From: Mycobacterium sp. 1245111.1
GTDB taxonomy: Bacteria; Actinomycetota; Actinomycetes; Mycobacteriales; Mycobacteriaceae
DNA length: 64,000 bases
Direction: 5' to 3'
Assembly: GCF_001673405.1 (NCBI RefSeq)
Contig: NZ_LZLV01000146.1
Location: 86,114-150,113, forward strand
The notes beneath the pieces were generated by a model that did not search any database, was not told the DNA's origin, and saw nothing but the letters and a program-made list of their open reading frames with translations. Positions 8,378 through 16,984 of this stretch are shown one piece after another. Both the position numbers and the translations under genes were made by a program. How positions within the stretch are numbered: the first letter of the stretch is position 1; each line of letters starts with the position of its first letter.

Positions 8378-9717
8378 TGCCTGCGCTGTTGTGGTTTCGT
8401 CGCGACCTGAGATTGCGTGATCTCCCACCACTGTTGCGCGCGGCCGCCGACAGCGACGAGGTGCTGGCGTGCTTCGTGCTCGACCCGAAGCTGGAAGCGT
8501 CGTCGGGCGGTCGGCGGATGCAGTTCTTATGCGATTCGCTGCGGCAGCTGCGCGACGACCTGGGTGGCCGGTTGTTGGTAACACGCGGCCGGGCAGAAGA
8601 GCGAATCCCTGCCCTGGTCAAGGAAATCGACGCGCCCTCGGTCCACGTCTCGGAGGACTTCTCACCGTACGGTCGACGACGCGACGAGCGCGTGCGCAAG
8701 ATGCTGAATGACGTGCCACTGGTTACCACCGGGTCGCCGTACCTGGTGTCGCCCGGCCGGGTCACCAAGGACGACGGCGAGCCCTACAAAGTGTTCACGC
8801 CGTTTTTCGGCCGGTGGCGCGACATGGGCTGGCGGTCGCCGGCCCGCTCGAGCGCCAAGTCCGCGACGTGGGTCGATCCCACACAACTGGGCCGCAGCGC
8901 CAAACCGGTGGAGATCCCCGACCCCGGAGTCGAACTCGACCATCGGGCGGGCGAGGCCGCGGCGCGACGGCAGTGGAAAAAGTTCGTCGACTCGGGACTC
9001 GCGGACTACGGCGACGCCCGAAACCGACCGGACCTCGACGGCACGAGCCGGATGTCGGCGCATCTGAAATTCGGCACGATCCACCCGCGGACGATGGCCG
9101 TCGACTTGGACCACAGTTGCGGGGGTGCACGAGTGTACCTGCGAGAGCTGGCTTTTCGCGACTTCTACGCCGCTGTCCTGTATCACTGGCCCGAGAGCGT
9201 CTGGTGGAACTGGAACCACGCATTCGACACCATCGAAATCGACGACGGCACGGAAGCCGAGAAACGGTTCGAAGCCTGGAAAGCCGGCAGAACCGGGTTT
9301 CCGATCGTCGACGCCGGCATGCGCCAGTTGAGCGAGACCGGCTTCATGCCCAACCGGGTGCGGATGATCGTCTCCTCGTTCTTGGTGAAGGACCTGCACC
9401 TGCCATGGCAGTGGGGTGCTCGTTGGTTTCTCGACCAACTCGTCGACGGCGACATGGCCAGTAACCAGCACGGGTGGCAGTGGTCGGCGGGATGTGGCAC
9501 CGATGCGGCCCCTTACTTCCGGGTGTTCAACCCTACTAGGCAGGCCGAAAAGTTCGATCCCTCAGGCGATTACGTCCGTCGCTGGGTCTCCGAACTCGGC
9601 GATGCCAACGACGTCACGTTGACCAAGGGCGATCGGCCGAGCGGCTATCCCGAACCCGTGGTCGATCACACCGCGGAACGCAGCGAAGCGCTGCGGCGCT
9701 ACCAAGCGATGAACTAG
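8377..9717 (+). CDS. phr: Deoxyribodipyrimidine photolyase (cryptochrome/photolyase family)
   Basis: 446 residues with the complete class I architecture. The N-terminal alpha/beta domain begins LLWFRRDLRLRDLPPLLRAA and gives the antenna pocket. The FAD-binding helical domain contains GTSRMSAHLKFGTIHPR, LRELAFRDFYAAVL, FDTIEIDD, TGFPIVDAGMRQL, GFMPNRVRMIVSSFLVKDL and SNQHGWQWSAGCGTDAAPYFRVFNP in succession. The enzyme reverses UV-induced pyrimidine dimers using blue light. Its ATG overlaps the tspO stop, so it lies in the putative light-response operon. Whether it is CPD-specific cannot be decided here; motif content favours CPD. Confidence 0.93.
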   Translation: MPALLWFRRDLRLRDLPPLLRAAADSDEVLACFVLDPKLEASSGGRRMQFLCDSLRQLRDDLGGRLLVTRGRAEERIPALVKEIDAPSVHVSEDFSPYGRRRDERVRKMLNDVPLVTTGSPYLVSPGRVTKDDGEPYKVFTPFFGRWRDMGWRSPARSSAKSATWVDPTQLGRSAKPVEIPDPGVELDHRAGEAAARRQWKKFVDSGLADYGDARNRPDLDGTSRMSAHLKFGTIHPRTMAVDLDHSCGGARVYLRELAFRDFYAAVLYHWPESVWWNWNHAFDTIEIDDGTEAEKRFEAWKAGRTGFPIVDAGMRQLSETGFMPNRVRMIVSSFLVKDLHLPWQWGARWFLDQLVDGDMASNQHGWQWSAGCGTDAAPYFRVFNPTRQAEKFDPSGDYVRRWVSELGDANDVTLTKGDRPSGYPEPVVDHTAERSEALRRYQAMN

Positions 9718-10451
9718 CGAGCGGCCTTCTTGCGCTCGATATCGGCCAGCGCCGCAGCCAATTCCGCGCGCTGAGCCGCCGAGGTCTCCCACGCCAACTG
9801 GCGATTTTTGACCACCTTGGCCGGCGCCCCGACCGCGATCGAATAGTCCGGCACCTCGCCGCGGACCACGGCGTGTGATCCCAGCACACAGCCCCGCCCG
9901 ATCGCAGTGCCGCGCAGCACCGTGACCTTCACCCCGACCCAGGTGTCGGGCCCGATCCGCACCGGGGACTTGACGATGCCCTGGTCCTTGATCGGCAGCG
10001 TGATGTCATCCATCCGGTGGTCGAAGTCGCAGACGTAGCACCAGTCGGCCATCAACACCGAGTCGCCGAGCTCGATGTCGAGGTAACAGTTGATCACGTT
10101 GTCGCGGCCGAGGACGACCTTGTCGCCGAATCGCAGCGAGCCCTCGTGGGCGCGAATGGTGTTCTTGTCGCCGATGTGGACCCAGCGCCCGATTTCCAGC
10201 TGCGCGAGCTCGGGAGTCGCGTGGATCTCGACGCCCTTGCCGATGAACACCATGCCGCGGGTAATTATGTGGGGGTTGGCCAGCTTGAATTTCAGTAGCC
10301 GGTAATAACGCACCAGGTACCACGGAGTGTAGGCGCGATTACGCAGCACCCACCTCAGCGAGGCCAATGTCAGGAACTTGGCTTGCCGTGGGTCGCGAAG
10401 ATTCGAGCCCCGCCAGCGGCGGTGAATCGGGGCTCCCCACATGCTCGTCAT
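9714..10451 (-). CDS. Left-handed beta-helix acyltransferase (WbbJ/LbH type), Rv3034c-like
   Basis: 245 residues from the ATG at 10451. Hexapeptide-repeat pattern is visible from about residue 60 on (IGKGVEI, IGDKNTI, FGDKVVLG, LGDSVLM), then the acyl-CoA transferase signature IGPDTWVGVKVTVLRGTAIGRGCVLGSHAVV split over several turns and ending GAPAKVVK. Such enzymes acetylate or acylate sugars in the envelope; the substrate here is unknown. The frame stays open for another 100 codons upstream, but that stretch is low-complexity and runs into the divergent lipoprotein gene. The shorter start is chosen though no strong ribosome site is seen. Tail overlaps the photolyase by 4 bases. Confidence 0.8.
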   Translation of the reverse strand: MTSMWGAPIHRRWRGSNLRDPRQAKFLTLASLRWVLRNRAYTPWYLVRYYRLLKFKLANPHIITRGMVFIGKGVEIHATPELAQLEIGRWVHIGDKNTIRAHEGSLRFGDKVVLGRDNVINCYLDIELGDSVLMADWCYVCDFDHRMDDITLPIKDQGIVKSPVRIGPDTWVGVKVTVLRGTAIGRGCVLGSHAVVRGEVPDYSIAVGAPAKVVKNRQLAWETSAAQRAELAAALADIERKKAAR

Positions 10452-10593
10452 GTCCCGAAAGCCTAGTCCGGCGACGGTGCGCGCCAGGCAATAGGCCCCA
10501 CCTGAGCTGGCACAGGTTACCCTCGGCTGTACTCGATATCTGCTGATGGCCACCGTGCCTTCGCGTTCCGGGAAGGATTGAGGAACCCACACC

Positions 10594-11916
10594 GTGTCGT
10601 GGCCGATTCCCCGCCGTGCCCTGCGGCATTGGTCATCGATGGTGTCGGCGATCCTTCTGAGCGCAGTCGCAGCGGGCTGCGGTAATACCGACAGCTGGGT
10701 CGACACCGTGCCCGCCGAGGGCTGGCCCGCGCAGTACGGCGACGCCGCCAACAGCAGCTACACCGCGACACCGGGCGCCCAGCGTCTGAGCCTGCGCTGG
10801 ACCCGTTCGGTCAAGGGATCGCTGGCGTCATCGGTGGCGCTCAGTTCGCGCAACTGGTTGGCCGCCAATGCGCAGACGCCTGGCGGCTGTTCGCTGATGG
10901 AATGGGAGAACGACGAGAACGGCCGGCAACGCTGGTGCACACGGCTCTACCAGGGCGGCGGCATGTCCAGCCCGCTGTTTGACGGTTTCGACAACCTCTA
11001 CGTCGGCCAGCCCGGGGCAATCCTGTCCTTCCCCGTCACACAGTGGATTCGCTGGCGTCGCCCCGTGATGGGAATGCCTTCTACGCCAAGGATTCTCGGA
11101 CACGGCCATGTGTTGGTGGTCACGCACCTGGGACAGGTCCAAGTGTTCGACGGCCATCGCGGCACGGTGGTCGGCAATGCGGTGGACCTGGTGGACAACG
11201 TCGACCCGCGAGACTTCACCCGGGGGCTCGCGGATTGCGAACCCGCGAAAGAGGGCTGCCCGGTCGCGGCTGCGCCGGCATTTGCGAAGGACCGCGGACT
11301 GATTGTGGTGAGCCTGTGGGAACCGGGCGCACCCGCCCCGGGCTTAGTCGGGCTGAAGTACCACCCCGGCCAGAATCCGCTGCTGACCCGGGAATGGACC
11401 AGCAACGCGGTGGCCGACGGGGTCCAGGCCAGTCCAGTGATGTCCGGCGACGGCTCCACGGTTTACGTCAACGGACGTGACCAGCGACTGTGGGCACTGC
11501 ATGCGGCCGACGGCAAGGCGAAATGGTCGGTTCCGCTGAAATTCCTCGCGCAGACTCCGCCATCGGTGACACCGGACGGATTGATCGTGTCGGGCGGCGG
11601 CCCGGACACCCGACTGGTCGCGTTCAAAGACTCCGGCGACCACGCGCAGGAGGTGTGGCGACGTAACGACGTCAGCCCGTTGTCGACGTCAAGCCTGGCC
11701 GGGAGCGGCGTCGGCTACGCCGTGGTGACCGGTGGGCCAGGTGAAGGAGCACGGGGCATGACGTTGCTGATCTTCGATCCCGGCAACGGCAGAACGCTCA
11801 ACAGCTACCCGCTGCCGGAGGCGACCGGCTACCCGGTCGGCGTCTCGATCGGCCGTGATCGCCGCGTGGTCACCGCCACCAGTGACGGCCAGGTATACAG
11901 CTTTGCCCCAAGCTAG
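10594..11916 (+). CDS. PQQ-like beta-propeller lipoprotein, Rv3035-like
   Basis: 440 residues. The N-terminus is a lipoprotein signal: basic PRRALRHW, hydrophobic stretch, then SAVAAGC with the modified Cys near residue 29. The mature part is built of WD/PQQ-like blades (WTRSVKGSLASSVAL, SSPLFDGFDNLYVGQPGAIL split, STPRILGHGHVLVVTHLGQVQVFD split, LWALHAADGKAKWSV). It is likely a periplasmic or cell-wall scaffold rather than a quinoprotein dehydrogenase, since no catalytic Asp/Ca site is obvious. GTG start. It converges on the TB22.2-like gene with a 4-base overlap. Confidence 0.82.
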   Translation: MSWPIPRRALRHWSSMVSAILLSAVAAGCGNTDSWVDTVPAEGWPAQYGDAANSSYTATPGAQRLSLRWTRSVKGSLASSVALSSRNWLAANAQTPGGCSLMEWENDENGRQRWCTRLYQGGGMSSPLFDGFDNLYVGQPGAILSFPVTQWIRWRRPVMGMPSTPRILGHGHVLVVTHLGQVQVFDGHRGTVVGNAVDLVDNVDPRDFTRGLADCEPAKEGCPVAAAPAFAKDRGLIVVSLWEPGAPAPGLVGLKYHPGQNPLLTREWTSNAVADGVQASPVMSGDGSTVYVNGRDQRLWALHAADGKAKWSVPLKFLAQTPPSVTPDGLIVSGGGPDTRLVAFKDSGDHAQEVWRRNDVSPLSTSSLAGSGVGYAVVTGGPGEGARGMTLLIFDPGNGRTLNSYPLPEATGYPVGVSIGRDRRVVTATSDGQVYSFAPS

Positions 11917-12620
11917 CTCTTGATCGCCAGCGGCGGGATGGCGTTGCGAGGAACATGAACCTGGCTGGCGCCGGCCAATGATGGCAGGAGTTCGCCGGGT
12001 GCGAAGTAGAAAATCAGCTCGTCGTCGGTGATGGCGAAGTTCTGATAGTGCGACGCGTCTAATCCCGAGCCGGGCGAGATCGCGGCACCGAGCCCCGTTT
12101 GCTTTCCGATCTCCCGTTGAACAATCGGAAAGATCGAATCGAGCGGCTTAGTATTCGGCGCGAAAAGGGTGTCGAACGTGATCGCCTTCTGCGCCGCCAC
12201 GTCGTAATTGAAGCCCTTATAGAAAGTGGACGGCCGCGGTCCGCCGAGGTCTTCGAAAACCTTGAGCACGACGCTCCGAGTTCCGCCGGGTGCCTGGCCG
12301 GAATGGTACTGCTCGGAGATGACATCCATTTGGTAAGGGACATCACGCGGGCCGGAGCTTTGCGATGACGTTTGCGCGACATTGACAAAGCCGTCGCGGT
12401 TCTGGCCAAGGAAATCGGTGAGCGCCTGGTCTGGATAGTCCCCTGGGAATGTCATGTTCACCGTGTAAGTCGAAGTAACCGAATGCACGGTGCACGTTTG
12501 ATCATCCTGGAGCACGCCGCCCAAGTTGAGGCAGGCCGAATCCGCGGCCGCGACCGCACCGCCGGACCAGCCCAGCAGGGCTCCGGCCGCTATCAACGCG
12601 GCCGACATCATCTTGTGCAT
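11913..12620 (-). CDS. Secreted DUF3298/RsiV-like protein, TB22.2 (Rv3036c) type
   Basis: 235 residues with a Sec signal peptide ending near AVAAADSA. The mature protein has two Cys early (SACLNLGG, QTCTVHS), a central FYKGFNYDVAAQKAITFDTLF segment typical of DUF3298, and a C-terminal YFAPGELLPSLAGASQVHVP. The M. tuberculosis orthologue is a secreted antigen that has been reported to have esterase activity; I see no GxSxG motif, so esterase function cannot be supported from sequence. Upstream is a short region before the divergent-facing repeat protein terminator. Confidence 0.82.
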   Translation of the reverse strand: MHKMMSAALIAAGALLGWSGGAVAAADSACLNLGGVLQDDQTCTVHSVTSTYTVNMTFPGDYPDQALTDFLGQNRDGFVNVAQTSSQSSGPRDVPYQMDVISEQYHSGQAPGGTRSVVLKVFEDLGGPRPSTFYKGFNYDVAAQKAITFDTLFAPNTKPLDSIFPIVQREIGKQTGLGAAISPGSGLDASHYQNFAITDDELIFYFAPGELLPSLAGASQVHVPRNAIPPLAIKS

Positions 12621-12728
12621 CGGTCGACTTGTCCTCGCAGACTCAGAACGGCTGAAATGCCGTCCAGCCAGCGTACCTGGCCCCCGCCGCCACAGAATTC
12701 AAGCATCTCGCTGGTGAACGCCCGCGCA

Positions 12729-12769
12729 GGTCAGCGGCCCACCGTCCTCCCCCGCGGCGGCCGCTGACC
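12729..12769 (-). terminator. Stem-loop terminator after the first secreted repeat protein
   Basis: Perfect 11-base stem GGTCAGCGGCC / GGCCGCTGACC (12729-12739 and 12759-12769) with a 19-base loop, starting 14 bases beyond the stop at 12784. It has no T-run, as is common for mycobacterial terminators. Confidence 0.65.
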
Positions 12770-12783
12770 CGGCAGGCGGGCCG

Positions 12784-13704
12784 CTAGAACAGCCCGGCGA
12801 GATCAGTCCAGAAGTTGCTGAGATCGGCGGCCGCGCCCCCGCCGTCGAAGGCAGCAACCAGATCGGTCCAGAGGTTGCTGGTGTCGGCCAGAGCACCAGA
12901 TGCGTCAGCGCCGGAGAATAGGTCGGTCCAGAAGTTGGTGCCGGCGGCCAGGGCGCCCGACGTGTCGCCGGAGAATAGGTCGGCCCAGAAGGCTTGTCCG
13001 TCCGCCAGGGCGCCCGAGGGATCGGTGGTCGACAGCAGATTGGTGCTGTCGGCGGCCGCGGCGGTGGACGACGACGGGCCATCACCGTAGAACTTCAGGA
13101 TGTCCGCCAGGTAGTCCGCACCTTGCGCGTTAGCGGTCCCGAGGTTGTTGCCTTCGACGTAAGCACCGTCGTAGCTGCCCGATCCGGCAGCGTTGCCGCC
13201 GGCCCATGCGCCGTTGTCGTTGCCAAAGATCACGGCGTAGTTGAAGCTGCCGGGATTCGCAGCGTCGGTCGTTCCCGCATACGCGAAGCTGTGGTCGCCG
13301 AAGACGAAGGCGGTGTTGTCGGCCGAACCGCCCGCGCCGGCATCGCTGTAGGCGCCGGCGATGGCAGTCGAACCGGTGCCATCGACGGCTGCGTAGTTGT
13401 TGGCGCCGAACGCGTAAGCGGTGGCGCCGGCGCCGTTGGCGATCGCGATGTTGCCGTCGGTGCCCGTGTAGGCGTGCGCGCTGCCGTCCTGGAATAACGA
13501 CATTCCGTCGAAAGAGATGGCCAGGTTCAACTCCGGCGTGGTGGCTGCCGGAAACGCCCCGCCGGTGAGAAAGCTATCGACAGTCGACAGCCAATCGAAG
13601 GACGAATCTGCCGACGCAATTCCGGGCGTCGCTGCGATCGCTCCCCCAATACCGAACCCGATGGCCAGCATTCCCAGCCGAGACAAAGCACGAGTGCCCC
13701 TCAT
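12784..13704 (-). CDS. Secreted Gly/Asn/Ala-rich repeat protein A with C-terminal FWTDL repeats
   Basis: 306 residues. The ATG at 13704 has a strong GGAAGGAAAG ribosome site, so longer in-frame starts are rejected. A Sec signal peptide ends near GIASADS, and the mature N-terminus begins FDWLSTVDSFLTGG. Residues about 65-215 are irregular repeats with the beat A-(Y/F)-A-F-G-x-N-x-(Y/F)-A, suggesting a beta-helix. The C-terminus holds four copies of about 20 residues, each starting (F/L)W(T/A)DL and followed by Ser/Gly/Ala-rich linkers, the last ending in Phe. A close paralogue lies at 14834-15631. I do not recognise a named family; surface exposure is inferred. Confidence 0.8.
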   Translation of the reverse strand: MRGTRALSRLGMLAIGFGIGGAIAATPGIASADSSFDWLSTVDSFLTGGAFPAATTPELNLAISFDGMSLFQDGSAHAYTGTDGNIAIANGAGATAYAFGANNYAAVDGTGSTAIAGAYSDAGAGGSADNTAFVFGDHSFAYAGTTDAANPGSFNYAVIFGNDNGAWAGGNAAGSGSYDGAYVEGNNLGTANAQGADYLADILKFYGDGPSSSTAAAADSTNLLSTTDPSGALADGQAFWADLFSGDTSGALAAGTNFWTDLFSGADASGALADTSNLWTDLVAAFDGGGAAADLSNFWTDLAGLF

Positions 13705-13807
13705 TGGTTCTTTCCTTCCCCCAACGCGCATTGTGGCGCGCGCCCCTTCGCTGTCGGCGTCCGCCGCGCCGAGTGGCAACAGCCTATGCGCAAGCGTCAA
13801 TTCAGTT

Positions 13808-13824
13808 CGAACAAAGTCTAATAA
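13808..13824 (-). promoter_or_regulatory. Conserved upstream block, copy 1
   Basis: On the coding strand the block reads TTATTAGACTTTGTTCG and sits 104-120 bases upstream of the start of repeat protein A. Copy 2 upstream of repeat protein B matches 16 of 17 bases at nearly the same distance (100-116). It is flanked by AT-rich DNA, unlike the surrounding sequence, so it is a candidate shared promoter or activator site. Confidence 0.55.
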
Positions 13825-14790
13825 TTTTAGAAAAATTCCTTAGCCCTTTTTTTGCTTACTGACACTAGTTCAACATGTTGTAAAACGCGGTCAAAAGGAG
13901 CGGTTTGCAGGGTTTCGATCAAGATCAGCGGCGGCCGGTATGGTTTTACGGCCACGGAACTTAACTCGCGATCAAGATCAAACTGAAAGATACCGGACGT
14001 TTCACCGGAATTTATGTCCTGAGATCCGGAAAGACTAACCGAAGTTCCGAATGTACGCCTTGTGGCCGGTGCAACGCGCGCTGACGGGCGGGCGGCGACC
14101 TGCGCCCGAGAATCTACTTTGCGGCGCTTGTCCTCGGCACCCCCGAGCGGGCTAGCGTCGATCCCAGAAACGAGCCGATTACCAAGCCCGAGGCCAGAAG
14201 GCCCACTCGGGCAATGCCGCGAGACTTCACGATGAACACATGCGGCGAGTTCGCGCAGCCGGGGCGGTGGAACTACAGCAGCCGCATCATGTCCCGGTAA
14301 TGCTTCGCTGTAGCCCCGCCGACCCCCGGCGCGCTCACGTTCAGTCTGCGGCTCGCACCAGCCACAGTTCATGGGGAGATCTCCCTATTTTTGCGTCTCC
14401 GTCGCCGATGGAGGACATCCACGGCGGCCGCCCTAGCGCCGAACAGCGTTCGCTGGCAGCTTCCGTGACGTTCTGGGGAAACAGAAGAAACGCGAGCGCC
14501 AGTTCGCCACTTTTTAGTGTGGGCTTCCGAAGTTCCGGATATTTACTCCCAGAATTTGCCCAATACGGCCGGGCGAGAAGAATGGATCCGATTCGCGCAT
14601 TAGGGCCGAGAAAGGGCGTCACGAGCGGCGAAATGCCAAATCGGTGATGGACATTGATTAAGGGTTCACGCGATGCGGCGAACTCAGCGCAAGTGCGCGG
14701 CGCTCTCGGCGCCGAGATCTGCCGAGGCAATCGAGGGGGTCGAGGATCTCACGCTGTAACCACTCGGGAGTAGCAAACAGCTTTGACACA
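13825..14790. other. About 1 kb without a convincing gene between the two repeat-protein genes
   Basis: Three open frames of 129-181 codons exist on both strands, but they overlap each other, have no ribosome sites of note, and look like low-complexity translations. GC content is lower and more uneven than in flanking genes. It may be remnant or regulatory DNA; I see no repeats, RNA gene or transposase relic in it. Confidence 0.5.
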
Positions 14791-14828
14791 CTGTGTGCCG
14801 GGCCGGCGACAGCCGACCCGGCACACAG
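14791..14828 (-). terminator. Strong stem-loop terminator after the second repeat protein
   Basis: 12-base perfect stem CTGTGTGCCGGG / CCCGGCACACAG (14791-14802 and 14817-14828). After one mismatch it continues as CGGC/GCCG closing a GACA tetraloop. It begins 5 bases after the stop at 14834. No T-run follows. Confidence 0.75.
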
Positions 14829-14833
14829 CAACG

Positions 14834-15631
14834 TCAGAACAACGACGCGAGCTCGGTGAAAAAGTGGCTACTGTCGGCGGCGGCGCTTGACGGGTCGAAT
14901 GCCGAGAGCAGGTCGGTCAGGAAGTTACCGCCCGTTGCGGCGCTCGATGCGTCGACGGATGGCAGCAGATCGGCCAGGAGGTTTCCGCCGTTGGCAGTGG
15001 CGGCGGCGTCGGCCGAGCCGTCACCGTACGCCTTCAAGACGTCGACGAGATAGTTCGCCCCTGTCGCATCGGCATTGCCAAGGTTGCTGCCCTCGACATA
15101 CGCCACGTCGTAACTTCCCGAACCCGCTGCGCTGGAACCGGCTTCGGCTGCGTCGTTGCTGCCCCAGATCTGCGCACTGTCGTCGACGCCGTTGAGGCCG
15201 CCTGCGAATGCGTAGTCGTTGTCGCCGTCGATGAAGACGGTGTCGCCGGTCGAGCCAAGAGCGCTGGCATCCGAGGTACCGCCGGCAATGCCGGTGTCGT
15301 TGGTGCCCAGGACGTCGGCGTAGTTACCCGTACCGAACGCATAGGCGGTGTCACCCGCGCCCGTGGCCATCGCGATGTCCCCATTGGTTCCCGAGTACGC
15401 GAACGCGGTTCCCGTCTGCATCAGCGTCACGCCGTCGATGGAGATGGCCATGTTCATCCCCGGCGCGTCTGCGGCCGGGAGGGCCGCACTGCCCAGCAAA
15501 CTGTCGACCGCGGACAACCAATCGGTCGAGGAGTCAGCTGCAGCGGTTCCCGGCAGAGCGGCAACTGCCGCTCCAATACCCAATCCAATGGCCAACATGC
15601 CCACCCGTGCTAGCCCACCAGCTTTTGACAT
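14834..15631 (-). CDS. Secreted Gly/Asn/Ala-rich repeat protein B, paralogue of protein A
   Basis: 265 residues. The ATG at 15631 has a GGGGAAGGAAA ribosome site. A Sec signal ends near GTAAADSS, followed by TDWLSAVDSLLGS, matching protein A. The middle has the same A-Y-A-F-G-x-G-N-Y-A beat and the shared GSGSYD(V/G)AYVEG(S/N)NLG motif. The C-terminus has three repeats in which the aromatic is largely replaced: NLLADLLPS, NFLTDLLSAFD, HFFTELASLF, again ending in Phe. Promoter block, signal peptide, body and tail are all conserved with protein A, so the pair arose by duplication of the whole transcription unit. Function unknown. Confidence 0.8.
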   Translation of the reverse strand: MSKAGGLARVGMLAIGLGIGAAVAALPGTAAADSSTDWLSAVDSLLGSAALPAADAPGMNMAISIDGVTLMQTGTAFAYSGTNGDIAMATGAGDTAYAFGTGNYADVLGTNDTGIAGGTSDASALGSTGDTVFIDGDNDYAFAGGLNGVDDSAQIWGSNDAAEAGSSAAGSGSYDVAYVEGSNLGNADATGANYLVDVLKAYGDGSADAAATANGGNLLADLLPSVDASSAATGGNFLTDLLSAFDPSSAAADSSHFFTELASLF

Positions 15632-15730
15632 GCGAATTTCCTTCCCCCTCCGCACCACAACGTGCGCATTGTTTATCCCTCAGCACCCAGCTGAGGCGGA
15701 CTTAGTTTATTGATTGATTCGTGATTGGTA

Positions 15731-15747
15731 CGAACAAAGCCTAATAA
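15731..15747 (-). promoter_or_regulatory. Conserved upstream block, copy 2
   Basis: Coding-strand sequence TTATTAGGCTTTGTTCG, differing from copy 1 by one base, located 100-116 bases upstream of repeat protein B in an AT-rich stretch. Confidence 0.55.
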
Positions 15748-15823
15748 ACTTCAAGTATTTTCTCAGCGGGTAGTTAGGTCGCGGTTAATCAAAACGCCGT
15801 CCTGCCAATACCTGCGTTCGGGG

Positions 15824-16984
15824 TCATCGCGACGGACGGCACACCAACGCGATCCCGCGCGCGGCGGGGCCCGACCCGATCCGGGTAATGACCACGGTCA
15901 GCGACTGGCTGCCACGCAGAGTCAGCCGCCGACGCAGCGCATCGGGGTCGACCTGCACCCCGCGGACCAGGATCTCCAGCGCGCCGCAGTCGAGCGCCGC
16001 CAACGCCTGTCGAAGCCGCCGCTCGTCGAACGCCAACCGCTCGAGAACCTCGAACCCTCGCAGGCCGGGCGGTAACTCGTCGCCGGACAGGTAGGCGATA
16101 TTGGGATCGAGCTGCCAGAGCCCGTACCGCGCGGCGAATTGCCGCACCAGTCCAGCTCGCACCACCGCGCCGTCGGGGTCGACGATCCATCGGCCCACCT
16201 CCCCTACCGTGCAATCGTCCGGCTCGCCGTCGGTGATCTGCTCGTCGCGGTCGAGGATGCTGGCCCGCCGGCGCACACCAGGCTCGGTGAGCCCCGCCGA
16301 CCACAGGCAGGCTTCTCGCACCGATCCTCGATACGAGGTCACCTCGATCTCGCCGTCGAACCCCAGCAGCCTGACCCCGTCGAAGTCGATCCCTGGCCCG
16401 CACTTCACGACGAGGTCGCGGCCTCGATAGGCGTCGATCAGCGCATCGAGCGCAGGCTGGTAGTCGCGCGGATCGAACCGCCGGCGACCACTGCTTCGCC
16501 GTGCCGGGTCGGCGACCACCACGGTGTCGCGCGTGACGGGATGGAGCGCATCGGCACGGCAGAGGTCGGCGGTATCGCCGAGGTTGTGCCGCGCCATCGC
16601 CAGCCGGACCGGGTCGATGTCGCTGCCCATCATCCGGCTGGCCGATCCCCGCAGCGCCGCCAGCTCGGTGCCGATCGAACAGGTGACATCGTGAATCACG
16701 TTGCCGCGCAACCGGTTCGCCCGGTGCAGCGCCACCGGCGAAGTGGTCGCCTGCTGCAGCGCTTCGTTGGTGAACAGCCACTCGTCGGTGCCCGGCAGTT
16801 TGTCGGCCGCGCGTCGCCGCAGCAACACGGTTTCCACCAGGGCCGGGGTTCGATCGCCGAATTGCTTTCGTACCGCCGCGATGTCGCCGATCCGGTCGGT
16901 CAGCGGGAGGGCTCCGACCACGGTCAGCGCAGCCGAGCCCTCGTCCGACGTCAGATAGACGACGTCGTCGAGGCCGAAGTTCAG
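15824..16984 (-). CDS. THUMP-like class I methyltransferase, Rv3037c-like
   Basis: About 386 residues. The N-terminal domain begins near NFGLDDVVYLTSDEGSAAL split and continues with RRRAADKLPG, typical of the THUMP-like methylase family. The methylase motif I is IHDVTCSIGTELAAL near residue 125, followed by GSDIDPVRLAMARHN and the DPAR motif VVADPARR. Start is uncertain: family alignment needs residues up to the end of the preceding gene, but no ATG, GTG or TTG is available there. A CTG at 16984 overlapping the upstream stop as CTGA is the best candidate; a GTG 21 codons later is the fallback. RNA or DNA substrate unknown. Confidence 0.75.
   Translation of the reverse strand: MNFGLDDVVYLTSDEGSAALTVVGALPLTDRIGDIAAVRKQFGDRTPALVETVLLRRRAADKLPGTDEWLFTNEALQQATTSPVALHRANRLRGNVIHDVTCSIGTELAALRGSASRMMGSDIDPVRLAMARHNLGDTADLCRADALHPVTRDTVVVADPARRSSGRRRFDPRDYQPALDALIDAYRGRDLVVKCGPGIDFDGVRLLGFDGEIEVTSYRGSVREACLWSAGLTEPGVRRRASILDRDEQITDGEPDDCTVGEVGRWIVDPDGAVVRAGLVRQFAARYGLWQLDPNIAYLSGDELPPGLRGFEVLERLAFDERRLRQALAALDCGALEILVRGVQVDPDALRRRLTLRGSQSLTVVITRIGSGPAARGIALVCRPSR

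Noticed and set aside
9714..10751. 345-residue version of the acyltransferase
   Set aside because: The extra 100 residues are low-complexity and would overlap the divergent lipoprotein gene and its promoter.
13804..13811. GTTCGAAC next to conserved block 1, possible LexA/SOS box
   Set aside because: A mycobacterial SOS box has TCGAAC-N4-GTTCGA; here the halves abut, and block 2 does not keep it.
13827..14730. Three overlapping frames in the gap between repeat proteins
   Set aside because: They overlap on both strands, lack ribosome sites and show no recognisable domain.
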